Positions 1 through 8,534 of a stretch of DNA of 64,000 bases are shown here, piece after piece. Numbering within the stretch: the first letter of the stretch is position 1; every line of letters starts with the position of its first letter. Origin of the DNA: Chitinimonas taiwanensis DSM 18899 (GTDB lineage Bacteria; Pseudomonadota; Gammaproteobacteria; Burkholderiales; Chitinimonadaceae); contig NZ_FPKR01000001.1 in NCBI RefSeq assembly GCF_900119825.1, forward strand, positions 310,001 to 374,000, given 5' to 3'. The notes below the pieces were generated by a model, which saw nothing but the letters and a program-made list of their open reading frames with translations, was not told the origin of the DNA and did not search any database. Position numbers and translations under genes: made by a program.

Positions 1-1
1 T

Positions 2-748
2 GTCGCCGACGATCTGGATGAAATCAAGAAACGCGGCACCCTGGTGGTGGGCGTGAAGGACTCCACGCCGCCCTTCGGTGTGCGCAATACCAAGACCAAT
101 ACGATTTCCGGTTACGACGTGGATTTCGCCCTGGCCATCGCCAAGAAGATGGGCGTGAAGGTTGTGGTCAAGGCGGTTGAATCGGCTCAGCGCATTCCTT
201 CGCTGCAGAACAAGGAAGTGGACCTGATCATCGCCACGATGACCAAGAACGCCGAGCGGGAAAAGCAGGTCGACTTCAGCCATGGCTACTTCATCACCGG
301 GCAGAAGTTCGTGGTGCGCAAGGGCAAGGTCAATGCGATTGAAGACCTGATGAATGCCACCATCGGCACCGTGACCGGTTCGACCTCGGAAAAGCAGCTG
401 CGCCGCGAAATGCCGACCGCCAATGTCGTGCTGTTCGCCGACTATGACGAAGCCTTCGCCGCGCTGGGCAAGGGTCAGCTGGATGCCGTCAGCACCGACG
501 AGCCAATTCTGGCCGGCCTCTTGAACAAGATGCCGAACAAGCGCGATTTCGAAATCCCCAATGTGACCATCTCGCTCGAGGTGTATGGCATTGCCGCACG
601 CAAGGGTGAAAAGCGCCTGATCGAGGAAGTGAACAAGACCATCGTCGGCATGGAGCAATCGGGCGAAGCCGCCAAGATCTTCGATCACTGGTTCGGCCCG
701 AACACCAATGCGCCGCTGACCCGCCTGTTCAAGATCAACGCCAAGTAA
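2..748 (+). CDS. Amino-acid ABC transporter substrate-binding protein (5' partial)
   Basis: The reading frame is open from base 2, so the signal peptide and N-terminus lie outside the window. The visible part begins with a typical family-3 solute-binding start (DDLDEIKKRGTLVVGVKDS) and continues with the ligand pocket region PPFG, the GYDVDFA segment, and a hinge and second lobe near TVTGSTSEKQL. It would bind a polar amino acid in the periplasm and deliver it to an ABC permease. No permease or ATPase gene follows; a hairpin with a T-run comes 20 bases after the stop, so this is the end of its transcription unit. The substrate cannot be told from sequence alone (glutamate/aspartate-type is plausible). 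Confidence 0.9.
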   Translation, partial: VADDLDEIKKRGTLVVGVKDSTPPFGVRNTKTNTISGYDVDFALAIAKKMGVKVVVKAVESAQRIPSLQNKEVDLIIATMTKNAEREKQVDFSHGYFITGQKFVVRKGKVNAIEDLMNATIGTVTGSTSEKQLRREMPTANVVLFADYDEAFAALGKGQLDAVSTDEPILAGLLNKMPNKRDFEIPNVTISLEVYGIAARKGEKRLIEEVNKTIVGMEQSGEAAKIFDHWFGPNTNAPLTRLFKINAK

Positions 749-767
749 GCGCATTGATCCTGCAGCG

Positions 768-793
768 AAAGCCCGGCCATGCCGGGCTTTTTC
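768..793 (+). terminator. Rho-independent terminator after the ABC binding protein
   Basis: Perfect stem GCCCGGC / GCCGGGC with loop CAT, followed by TTTTTCTT. It separates the transporter gene from hemA. Confidence 0.9.
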
Positions 794-887
794 TTGCCCG
801 TGCCAAGTGCTTGTCGAATAAGCGTTTCTGGCTGTCGCCCCCCGCTCTGGGGTAAAATTCCGCTCCTTTTCCCGGCCCGCTTCCCGC

Positions 888-2141
888 ATGTCGCTGTTTA
901 CCCTCGGCCTCAACCACGAGACCGCCCCGATTGCGGTGCGGGAAAAGCTCGCCTTCGCGCCGCAGGAACTGGGCCCGGCGGTTGCCGAGCTGGTGGCCGT
1001 GCGCGGTGTAAACGAAGCCGCCATCGTCTCCACCTGCAATCGCACCGAGCTGTACGCGGCCGCACGCGACGAGGCGACCTTGCTGAACTGGCTGGCCCAG
1101 TCGCGTCAGCTCAAGCCGGAAGAAATCCGCCCCTTTCTCTACCGCCTGCCTGATCGCGAGGCCGCCAAGCATGTGTTCCGCGTGGCGGCCGGGCTCGATT
1201 CCATGGTCCTGGGCGAAACCCAGATCCTCGGCCAGCTCAAGGATGCGGTGCGCGAGGCGCAGGATGCCGGTGGCCTCGGCCCCGCCCTGAATGGCCTGTT
1301 CCAGAAGGCATTCTCGGTCGCCAAGGAAGTGCGCACCCAGACCGCCATTGGCGCCAACTCGGTGTCGATGGCCGCCGCCGCGGTCAAGCTGGCCGAGCGG
1401 CTATTCCCCGATATCGCCGACCTGAATGTGCTGTTTATCGGCGCGGGCGAAATGATCGAGCTGTGCGCAACCCACTTCGCCGCGCGCAATCCGCGTCGCC
1501 TGTCGGTAGCCAACCGCACGCTGGAACGTGGGCAGGCACTGGCCAGCCAGCATGGCGGCGATGCCTTCGCCCTGGCCGAACTACCTGAACGCCTGCCCCA
1601 GTACGATATCGTGGTCACCAGCACCGCCAGCCAGCTGCCCATCATTGGTCTCGGCGCGGTGGAGCGCGCGATCAAGGCGCGCAAGCATAGGCCCATTTTC
1701 ATGGTCGACCTGGCCGTGCCGCGCGATGTGGAAGCCGAGGTCGGTGCGCTGCCCGATGTGTATCTGTACAGCGTGGACGACCTGGCCGAAGTGGTGCGCC
1801 AGGGGCGCGAGGAACGCCGCCAGGCGGTGCTGGACGCCGATGTGATCGTCGAGCGCAGTACTGAGGAATTCATGCAGTGGCTGGACAACCGCGCGCTGGT
1901 GCCAACCATACGCGCGCTGAAGGACCATGCCGAACGCCTGCGCCGCCACGAGCTGGAGCGGGCCGGCAAGCTCTTGGCCAAGGGCGAGGACCCGGCCGCG
2001 GTGCTCGAATCGCTGTCGCTCTCGCTCAGCAATAAATTCCTGCATGCGCCACTGGCCGCGCTGAACCAGGCCGATGCCACCCAGCACGGCGAACTGATCG
2101 CGGCCGTGCGCCGCCTTTATCACCTGCACGACGAGGAATAG
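888..2141 (+). CDS. hemA: Glutamyl-tRNA reductase
   Basis: First committed step of C5 tetrapyrrole synthesis: reduces the glutamate of glutamyl-tRNA(Glu) to glutamate-1-semialdehyde with NADPH. The 417-residue length is normal. N-terminal catalytic domain has [10 protein letters not shown] and STCNRTELY, with the nucleophilic cysteine about residue 50. The NADPH-binding Rossmann domain starts near residue 180 ([10 protein letters not shown]), and a helical dimerisation domain is C-terminal. Only 2 bases separate it from the GNAT gene and prfA follows in overlap, so hemA-GNAT-prfA is one operon. hemA-prfA linkage is common in proteobacteria; prmC, often next, is absent here. Confidence 0.97.
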   Translation: MSLFTLGLNHETAPIAVREKLAFAPQELGPAVAELVAVRGVNEAAIVSTCNRTELYAAARDEATLLNWLAQSRQLKPEEIRPFLYRLPDREAAKHVFRVAAGLDSMVLGETQILGQLKDAVREAQDAGGLGPALNGLFQKAFSVAKEVRTQTAIGANSVSMAAAAVKLAERLFPDIADLNVLFIGAGEMIELCATHFAARNPRRLSVANRTLERGQALASQHGGDAFALAELPERLPQYDIVVTSTASQLPIIGLGAVERAIKARKHRPIFMVDLAVPRDVEAEVGALPDVYLYSVDDLAEVVRQGREERRQAVLDADVIVERSTEEFMQWLDNRALVPTIRALKDHAERLRRHELERAGKLLAKGEDPAAVLESLSLSLSNKFLHAPLAALNQADATQHGELIAAVRRLYHLHDEE

Positions 2142-2143
2142 CG

Positions 2144-2605
2144 ATGCTGTCAGCCCCGCAGACCTGGTCCCGGGGCGAGTACGAGATCAGCACCGATCCC
2201 GCCCGCCTCGACCTCGACACCGCCCACGACTTCATCGCCGTACACAGCTACTGGGCGCGCGGTATTCCGCGCAGCACCTTCGAGCGTGCGCTGGCCAATT
2301 CACTGACCTTCGGTGTGTACCGCGGCACCCAGCAGGTGGGCTTGGCGCGCGTGGTCACCGACTATGCGAGCTTCGGCTATCTGGCCGATGTCTTCATCGC
2401 CGAGACCGAGCGTGGCCAGGGTCTGAGCAAATGGCTGATGGACTGCCTGCTCAGCCATCCTGGTCTGCAGGGCCTGCGCCGCATGATGCTGGCCACGCTG
2501 GATGCGCACGGCCTCTACCAACAATACGGCTTCACGCCCCTTGCCGCGCCCGAGCGCTTTCTCGAGCGGCACAACCCGAATATCTACACGCAGCCCACAC
2601 CATGA
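2144..2605 (+). CDS. GNAT-family N-acetyltransferase
   Basis: A 153-residue single GNAT domain. The acetyl-CoA pyrophosphate-binding motif A is visible as [12 protein letters not shown] (about residues 87-98), followed by a conserved C-terminal [15 protein letters not shown] segment typical of the fold. The acceptor substrate is unknown. It sits between hemA (2-base gap) and prfA (ATGA overlap), so it is co-transcribed and probably translationally coupled. A role in protein or small-molecule acetylation is all that can be inferred. Confidence 0.85.
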   Translation: MLSAPQTWSRGEYEISTDPARLDLDTAHDFIAVHSYWARGIPRSTFERALANSLTFGVYRGTQQVGLARVVTDYASFGYLADVFIAETERGQGLSKWLMDCLLSHPGLQGLRRMMLATLDAHGLYQQYGFTPLAAPERFLERHNPNIYTQPTP

Positions 2606-3684
2606 AACCCAGCATCGCCCAGAAACTCGCCAATCTTGCCGACCGGCTGGAAGAAGTCGGCCAGCTGCTCGCCAGCGAGGAAGCCACCCGCGATATGGAC
2701 AGCTTTCGCAAGCTGAGCCGCGAGCATGCCGAACTGACCCCGGTGGTCGAGCTGTACCGCCGCTTTCAACAGACCGAGGCCGACTTGGTCACCGCGCGCG
2801 AGATGCTGGCCGACCCGGATATGAAGGAGCTGGCCGAGGCCGAGCTGCAGGACGGCGAGGCGCGCATAGTCGCACTCGAAGACGAGCTGCAGAAGGCGCT
2901 GCTGCCGAAGGACCCCAACGACGACCGCAATATCTACCTGGAAATCCGCGCCGGCACGGGCGGCGACGAGTCGGCCCTGTTTGCGGCCGATCTGTTCCGC
3001 ATGTATTCGCGCTTTGCCGAACGCAACCGCTGGCAGGTGGAAATCGTCTCGGCTTCCGAATCCGACCTTGGCGGTTACAAGGAAGTGATTGCACGCATCG
3101 TGGGCCAGGGCGCGTATTCCAAGCTCAAGTTCGAAAGCGGCGGCCACCGCGTGCAGCGCGTGCCGGCCACAGAAACCCAGGGCCGCATCCATACCTCGGC
3201 CTGTACGGTGGCGGTGATGCCGGAGGCGGACGAGCTGGAAGAGGTGAATATCAACCCGTCCGAGATCCGCATCGACACCTTCCGTGCCAGCGGTGCCGGC
3301 GGTCAGCATATCAACAAGACCGACTCGGCCATCCGCATCACCCACTTCCCCACCGGCATCGTGGTCGAATGCCAGGACGGCCGCTCCCAGCACCAGAACA
3401 AGGCACGCGCCATGCAGGTGCTGGCGGCACGCATCAAGGACAAGCAGGAGCGCGAGGCGCATGCCAAGGAAGCGGCGATGCGCAAATCGCTGGTCGGTTC
3501 GGGCGATCGCTCGGAGCGCATCCGCACCTATAACTTCCCGCAGGGCCGCATCACCGACCACCGCATCAACCTGACCCTGTACAAGCTCGACTATGTGATG
3601 GACGGCGACTTGTACGAGCTGACCGATGCGCTAATGGCCGAACACCAGGCCGAACTGCTCGCTGCGATGGCCGAGCAGGGCTAA
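2602..3684 (+). CDS. prfA: Peptide chain release factor 1
   Basis: Class I release factor for UAA/UAG, 360 residues, the normal length. The codon-reading tripeptide PAT is in [14 protein letters not shown], and the peptidyl-tRNA hydrolysis motif GGQ is in [13 protein letters not shown] (GGQ at about residues 233-235). The ATG at 2602 was chosen because it overlaps the GNAT stop (ATGA) and begins the family-typical [19 protein letters not shown]; the open frame extends upstream only as a shadow of the GNAT gene. The gene for the GGQ methylase (prmC) is not adjacent. Confidence 0.97.
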   Translation: MKPSIAQKLANLADRLEEVGQLLASEEATRDMDSFRKLSREHAELTPVVELYRRFQQTEADLVTAREMLADPDMKELAEAELQDGEARIVALEDELQKALLPKDPNDDRNIYLEIRAGTGGDESALFAADLFRMYSRFAERNRWQVEIVSASESDLGGYKEVIARIVGQGAYSKLKFESGGHRVQRVPATETQGRIHTSACTVAVMPEADELEEVNINPSEIRIDTFRASGAGGQHINKTDSAIRITHFPTGIVVECQDGRSQHQNKARAMQVLAARIKDKQEREAHAKEAAMRKSLVGSGDRSERIRTYNFPQGRITDHRINLTLYKLDYVMDGDLYELTDALMAEHQAELLAAMAEQG

Positions 3685-3747
3685 GGTCACTCCGCTAAGC
3701 TGGATAGGTCGTCCCGCGCCGCGGACGGCCTGGTCCGGATTCCCCGC

Positions 3748-6204
3748 ATGCGTGTCTTCCTACTACTCCACTGCCTGCTGCTCCTGCTGTGCGCCGTCCC
3801 GCTGCAGGCGAGCGAGACCAGCCTGCGCTATCGCTGCCTGCCCGATACACCGCAATGGCAGCCGCTGCCGCCCAAGGGCCTGATCCGCATTCTGGAAAGC
3901 GACCATGCAATGCAGCGCCGTTGCGAAATCCATGCGCAGATCGCTGCTAGTCAGACCGGGCAGTGGCTGACCCTCGGTGCGCTGGCGCAAAGCAGTGTGG
4001 ACAGCCTGCCGCCCGCCCCCGGCCAAGCGCCGGCCCTGCTGCAAGCGCGCAGCTCACGCTCGGCAGCCTTCAGTCTGAATGCCGCGGGCGAGGCCTTGCT
4101 GCGTCTGCAGGTGCATCTGCCCATCGGCAGCCAGATCGGTGTGCAGCTGGAAGCACCAGCCGACTTCCTCGCGCGTGACAGCTTCAATGCCCAGGTACGT
4201 ACCAGCCTCTTGTGCCTGCTGCTGGCCCTGGGCCTGGCCGGCGCGCTGTTCGCGCGCGCGCTGCGTGATAGCACCACCGGCTGGTATGCCGGCTTCACCC
4301 TGGCGCTGACCCTGATCTGGGCCATGCTGACTGGGCATGCGATCAGCCCCGGCGGTCTCGCCATCGAACAACCCTGGCTGGCCCAGCGCCTGCTGCTGCT
4401 TGCCTATACCGCCAGCCTGGTCTGCGGCCTGCGCTTCGCCGTGCAGTTCTGCAATCTGGCTCGCCTCAGCCCGCGGCTGAACCGTGCGCTGCGTGGCCTA
4501 GCCTGGCTGATCCTTGGCGTGGGTTTGCTCGGTCTCTTGCCCGGCCTGTATGCACCCATCGTGGTGTCCTTCAATCTGATCGCCATCCTGGCCCTGCTGG
4601 CCATGTTCCTGCCCGGCATGGTCAGCTTGCGCCATGGCGAATACAGGAGTGCGGCCTTCTACGCAGCGGGCTGGTTGCCAGTCATCGTGGCCTGGCTGGG
4701 TCTGCTGCTGCGCATCGCGCCTGGCTCGCCCGCTTATCCGGACTGGCTCGGCCAGCTGGCCGGCCAGCTCATGCAGCTGGGCCTGTTGCCCGACTGGCTA
4801 GGCTCGCCGCATAGCCGACAGATCGCGCTGGTCATCCAGGCCACCATCTTCGCGCTGGCGCTGGCCGATCGCACCGCGCGCCAGCGCCGCCGGCGCGAAC
4901 GTCAGGCGCTGACCGACAAGACCACCGGCCTGCCCAACCGCGCCCACTTCCTGCTGCAGGGCAATTTGCGTCTGGCCAAGGCCGGCCAACACGCGCGCAC
5001 GCTGGCGCTGTTCGATATCGCTGAATTCAGCACGGTGAACGAGACGCTTGGTTACGAGAACGGTGATAGAGCGCTGCGCGAAATCGGCCAGCGCCTGCAG
5101 CAGAAGCTAGGCAAGAAGGTGCTGCTGGCGCGCGTGGGTGGCAAGCAGTTTGCCGCCTTGCTGAACGAGCAGCCGAGCGAAAGCACGCTGGCCTTGCTGG
5201 CCAGCGGCCTCGGCCGCCAGTCGCTGCAGATCGATACCCAGTCGCTGGATATCCGCCTGCGCTGTGCGGCTGCTTACTACCCGAATCACGGTCTTGATCA
5301 GGAAGCGCTGCTGCGCCGCGCCGAGATGGCGCTGCAGGCGGCCAAGCGCGCCAATCTGACTGCCCAGGTCTATCACCAGGGCATGGAGCGCGACCATCGC
5401 TTCCAGCTCAGCCTGATTTCGGCGCTGCGCACCGCCATGGAACAGGACCAGCTGCAGCTCTTCTTGCAGCCCAAGGCGCATAGCCGCAGCGGCCAGATCT
5501 GCGGTGCCGAGGTGCTGCTGCGCTGGCAGCATCCGCAACATGGTCTGGTCTCGCCGCAGCAATTCCTGCCCTTTGCCGAGCGCAGCGGGCTGATCGTGGA
5601 GCTGACGCGCTGGATGCTGGTGGCCGTGCTCAAGCTGGCCAAGCAATGGCAGGAGGCCGGACTGAACCTGCAGCTGTCGGTCAATCTGTCCGCCGCCGAC
5701 CTGGCCGACCCCAGCCTGCCCGCCTATATGGCCGACTTCCTTATGCACAGCCGCGCCAATCCGCGCCTGCTGACGCTGGAAATTACCGAGAGCGAAGTGA
5801 TGCGCGACCCCAAGCTGGCGGTCAGCAGCATGCAGGCGCTACGCACGCTGGGCTTCAAGCTCGCGCTAGATGACTTCGGCACCGGCAATAGCGCGCTCGC
5901 CTATCTGCAGGACATGCCGGTCAGCGAGATCAAGATCGACCGCTCCTTCGTCACCCATGCCAGCCAGTCCAGCCAGGGCAGGGTGCTGATCCAGGCCATC
6001 GTGGCGCTGGCGCAGACCCTGGGCCTGCATACGGTGGCTGAGGGGGTGGAAACTGCCGAGCAGTGGCAGATGCTGAGCGCGGCTGGCTGCGACGAGATCC
6101 AGGGTTATCTGCTTGCCGCGCCCATGCCGGTGGCGGCTTTCGAAGCCTGGCTGGGCAAGCATCAACCGTTCAGCCATGAAAGCTGGCTGGTCAAGCCGGC
6201 CTAA
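3748..6204 (+). CDS. Membrane GGDEF/EAL protein with degenerate GGDEF (probable c-di-GMP phosphodiesterase)
   Basis: 818 residues: signal peptide (MRVFLLLHCLLLLLCAVPLQASE), a periplasmic sensor region, about seven hydrophobic segments (residues ~150-370, 7TMR-DISM-like), a GGDEF domain and an EAL domain. The GGDEF signature reads RVGGKQF, so cyclase activity is not expected. The EAL domain keeps EVLLRW (EVL in place of EAL), EITES, DDFGTGNSALAYL, the KIDRSF lysine and the GYLLA end, so cyclic-di-GMP hydrolysis is plausible. Single gene after prfA; the 60-base gap shows no clear terminator. Confidence 0.88.
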   Translation: MRVFLLLHCLLLLLCAVPLQASETSLRYRCLPDTPQWQPLPPKGLIRILESDHAMQRRCEIHAQIAASQTGQWLTLGALAQSSVDSLPPAPGQAPALLQARSSRSAAFSLNAAGEALLRLQVHLPIGSQIGVQLEAPADFLARDSFNAQVRTSLLCLLLALGLAGALFARALRDSTTGWYAGFTLALTLIWAMLTGHAISPGGLAIEQPWLAQRLLLLAYTASLVCGLRFAVQFCNLARLSPRLNRALRGLAWLILGVGLLGLLPGLYAPIVVSFNLIAILALLAMFLPGMVSLRHGEYRSAAFYAAGWLPVIVAWLGLLLRIAPGSPAYPDWLGQLAGQLMQLGLLPDWLGSPHSRQIALVIQATIFALALADRTARQRRRRERQALTDKTTGLPNRAHFLLQGNLRLAKAGQHARTLALFDIAEFSTVNETLGYENGDRALREIGQRLQQKLGKKVLLARVGGKQFAALLNEQPSESTLALLASGLGRQSLQIDTQSLDIRLRCAAAYYPNHGLDQEALLRRAEMALQAAKRANLTAQVYHQGMERDHRFQLSLISALRTAMEQDQLQLFLQPKAHSRSGQICGAEVLLRWQHPQHGLVSPQQFLPFAERSGLIVELTRWMLVAVLKLAKQWQEAGLNLQLSVNLSAADLADPSLPAYMADFLMHSRANPRLLTLEITESEVMRDPKLAVSSMQALRTLGFKLALDDFGTGNSALAYLQDMPVSEIKIDRSFVTHASQSSQGRVLIQAIVALAQTLGLHTVAEGVETAEQWQMLSAAGCDEIQGYLLAAPMPVAAFEAWLGKHQPFSHESWLVKPA

Positions 6205-6300
6205 GCGGTACGGTAGCCGCCATTTCGCACCCGACTGCACCGTGACAAGCCCGGCCTGCGCGCCTAGGCTGCCTGGCTTCCTGTTCGCCTTTTTCCATCC

Positions 6301-7188
6301 ATGACACGCAGCATCCTGGCTGGCCTGTTGGCCGGCGCCCTGTGGGGCTTGGTCTTCGTCCTGCCAAGGCTGATTCCAGCCTTCAGCAGCACTGAGGTCA
6401 CGCTCGGCCGTTACAGCGTGTATGGCCTGATTGCCGTGTTTGCCTGCCTCAGCAGCTGGCGCAGCCATCGGGCAGCCTTCACGCCCGCTCTGCTTGGCCA
6501 GGCGCTGTGGCTGGGCCTGTTGGGCAATGTGCTGTATTTCACCCTGCTGGTGTTCGCCGTGCGCTGGGCCGGCACCGGGCTTACTGGCCTGATCATCGGC
6601 ACGATTCCCATCTGGGTCATGCTGCTCGGCCGTCCCAAGCATCTGAGCTTTGTCGCCATCGTGCCTGGTTTGTTGTGCACGCTGGCTGGGCTGTGGCTCA
6701 TGCATGGCGCGGTAGCCGGCCAGCAGGCTGGCAGCCAGTTCAATGCTGGTGTGTTGTGCGCGCTGGCGGCGCTGCTGTGCTGGACCGCCTATGCCATCTT
6801 CAATGCGCGCTTTTTGCAGCGCCAGCCGGCGCTATCGAATGTGGTGTGGACCAATGCGCTGGGGCTGGCCACCTTGCTGGGTACGCTGCCGCTGTTCCTG
6901 TTAAGCGAACCAGGGTTCCTGCAGCGCCTGAACAGCAGCCAGGGCCTGGCCTTTATCGCCATCTCGCTGGCCATGGGCGGCGGTGCATCCTGGCTGGCCA
7001 CCTGGCTATGGAATCGCGCCAGCCAGACCCTGCCCACCTCGCTGACTGGCCAGCTCATCGTCAGCGAAACCCTGTTTGCGCTCGCCTATGGCTATGCCTA
7101 TGAACAACGCTGGCCAGGCGGCATGGAATGGCTGGCCGTCGCACTGTTCGTGCTCGGCATCAGCCTGTCGATCCGCGCGCACCGTTAA
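6301..7188 (+). CDS. EamA-family (DMT superfamily) transporter
   Basis: 295 residues with about ten hydrophobic segments in two EamA repeats. The protein opens with MTRSILAGLLAGALWGLVFV, typical of the first EamA helix, and ends SIRAHR. It probably exports metabolites or amino acids; the substrate cannot be assigned. The stop codon overlaps the convergent arfB stop by 4 bases, so no terminator fits between them. Confidence 0.88.
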   Translation: MTRSILAGLLAGALWGLVFVLPRLIPAFSSTEVTLGRYSVYGLIAVFACLSSWRSHRAAFTPALLGQALWLGLLGNVLYFTLLVFAVRWAGTGLTGLIIGTIPIWVMLLGRPKHLSFVAIVPGLLCTLAGLWLMHGAVAGQQAGSQFNAGVLCALAALLCWTAYAIFNARFLQRQPALSNVVWTNALGLATLLGTLPLFLLSEPGFLQRLNSSQGLAFIAISLAMGGGASWLATWLWNRASQTLPTSLTGQLIVSETLFALAYGYAYEQRWPGGMEWLAVALFVLGISLSIRAHR

Positions 7189-7598
7189 TCAGCCACCTTG
7201 CCACGCAGCGCCTTGGTCTGGCCGCGCAAGGCCTTGCCGGCCAGACGGCGTTGCTTCGATCCATACGTGGGTTTGCTGGCCTTGCGCGGCTTGTCCTGCG
7301 CGGTGGCCTGGGCAATCAGCGCATTGAGGCGCGCCAGCGCTTCGGCCTTGTTCAGCTCCAGGCTGCGCTGGGCCTGGGCCTTGATCACGATGATGCCGGC
7401 CTTGCTGACCCTTTGATCATCCAGCGCCAGCAGCCTTTCCTTGGCCCAGTCGGGCAGGCTGGACGCGCGGATATCGAAGCGCAGGTGCACGGCATTCGCC
7501 ACCTTGTTGACGTTCTGCCCACCTGGCCCCTGGGCGCGGATCATGCTGAAGCTGACCTGCTCCGCCAGCACAGGCAAGACCGCCTGCATGCCATTCAT
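7185..7598 (-). CDS. arfB: Alternative ribosome-rescue factor / peptidyl-tRNA hydrolase ArfB
   Basis: 137 residues, the usual ArfB (YaeJ) size. The catalytic GGQ is in IRAQGPGGQNVNKVANAVHLRF (about residues 26-28). The basic C-terminal tail (KASKPTYGSKQRRLAGKALR), which enters the mRNA channel of stalled ribosomes in the family, is present. It hydrolyses peptidyl-tRNA on non-stop ribosomes without needing a stop codon. It lies 35 bases downstream of the RIO kinase gene on the same strand, so helicase-RIO-arfB appear to be one transcript. Mitochondrial ICT1 is a homologue. Confidence 0.94.
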   Translation of the reverse strand: MNGMQAVLPVLAEQVSFSMIRAQGPGGQNVNKVANAVHLRFDIRASSLPDWAKERLLALDDQRVSKAGIIVIKAQAQRSLELNKAEALARLNALIAQATAQDKPRKASKPTYGSKQRRLAGKALRGQTKALRGKVAD

Positions 7599-7633
7599 AG
7601 CGCTGCCTGCCCCATAAACGCCGCCTGCCGCCC

Positions 7634-8488
7634 TTACTGCTGGCGCAGCTCGGCCAGGTAGCGGCGGCGGTCTTCTTCCTCCTGGCGCACGCTTTCCACC
7701 TCGCGTAGCACCGCACGCACATCAGCCGGGCGGGTTTCGCGCTTCACGCGTCCGGTCAGCACGCTGTCCGGCGTCAATTCACCGGCCTCATACAGCTTCC
7801 AGATTTCCTTGCCGAACTGGCTGTGGGCCAAGCTGGGCGCGAACTGGCTGAAGTAGCTGCGTAGATTGTCCACATCGCGTTCCAGCATGGCAGCGGCGTT
7901 GTTGTTCCCCGCCGCATCCACGGCCTGCGGCAGATCGATGATTACCGGACCTTCGGCATCGACCAGGATGTTGTATTCGGACAAGTCGCCATGCACGACA
8001 CCCGCACACAGCATCAGCACCACCTGGTGGATCAGCTCGGCGTGGTATTGCAGCGCGAGCGCTTCGCTCATTTCCACATCATTCAGGCGCGGCGCGGCAT
8101 TGCCGTTTGCATCGGTCAGCAGCTCCATCAGCAGCACGCCTTCGAAGCAGATATACGGCTCGGGCACGCGCACGCCGGCATCGGCCAGGCGGTAGAGCGC
8201 ATCGACCTCGGCGGTCTGCCAGGCTTCTTCCTGCACTTCGCGCCCATATTTGCTGCCCTTGGCCATGGCGCGCGCCTGGCGGCTGTTCTTCACCTTGCGG
8301 CCCTCGGTATAGGCGGCCGCCTGCTTGAAGCTACGCTGGTTCGCCTCCTTGTAGACCTTGGCGCAGCGAATCTCCTCGCCACAGCGCACCACATAGACCT
8401 TGGCTTCCTTGCCGCTCATCAGCTGGCGCAATACCTCATCAACCAGGCCATCTTCGATCAGGGGGAGGAGTCGTTTCGGGGTCTTCAT
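7634..8488 (-). CDS. RIO1-type serine protein kinase
   Basis: 284 residues. Atypical kinase motifs are all visible: ATP-binding loop MSGKEAKVYVV (residues ~24-34), lysine in CAKVYKEA, catalytic loop VVHGDLSEYNILVD and metal-binding IIDLPQ. The GRKVKNSRQARAMAKGSKYGRE segment matches the RIO1 flexible loop. In archaea and eukaryotes RIO1 acts in late small-subunit ribosome maturation; the role of the bacterial proteins is not settled. It is 46 bases downstream of a SUV3-like helicase and upstream of arfB, which suggests an RNA or ribosome function. Confidence 0.92.
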   Translation of the reverse strand: MKTPKRLLPLIEDGLVDEVLRQLMSGKEAKVYVVRCGEEIRCAKVYKEANQRSFKQAAAYTEGRKVKNSRQARAMAKGSKYGREVQEEAWQTAEVDALYRLADAGVRVPEPYICFEGVLLMELLTDANGNAAPRLNDVEMSEALALQYHAELIHQVVLMLCAGVVHGDLSEYNILVDAEGPVIIDLPQAVDAAGNNNAAAMLERDVDNLRSYFSQFAPSLAHSQFGKEIWKLYEAGELTPDSVLTGRVKRETRPADVRAVLREVESVRQEEEDRRRYLAELRQQ

Positions 8489-8534
8489 GCGTACCTACGG
8501 GGCGTAAAAAGGGAAGGGCAGTGATGCGCGAACA

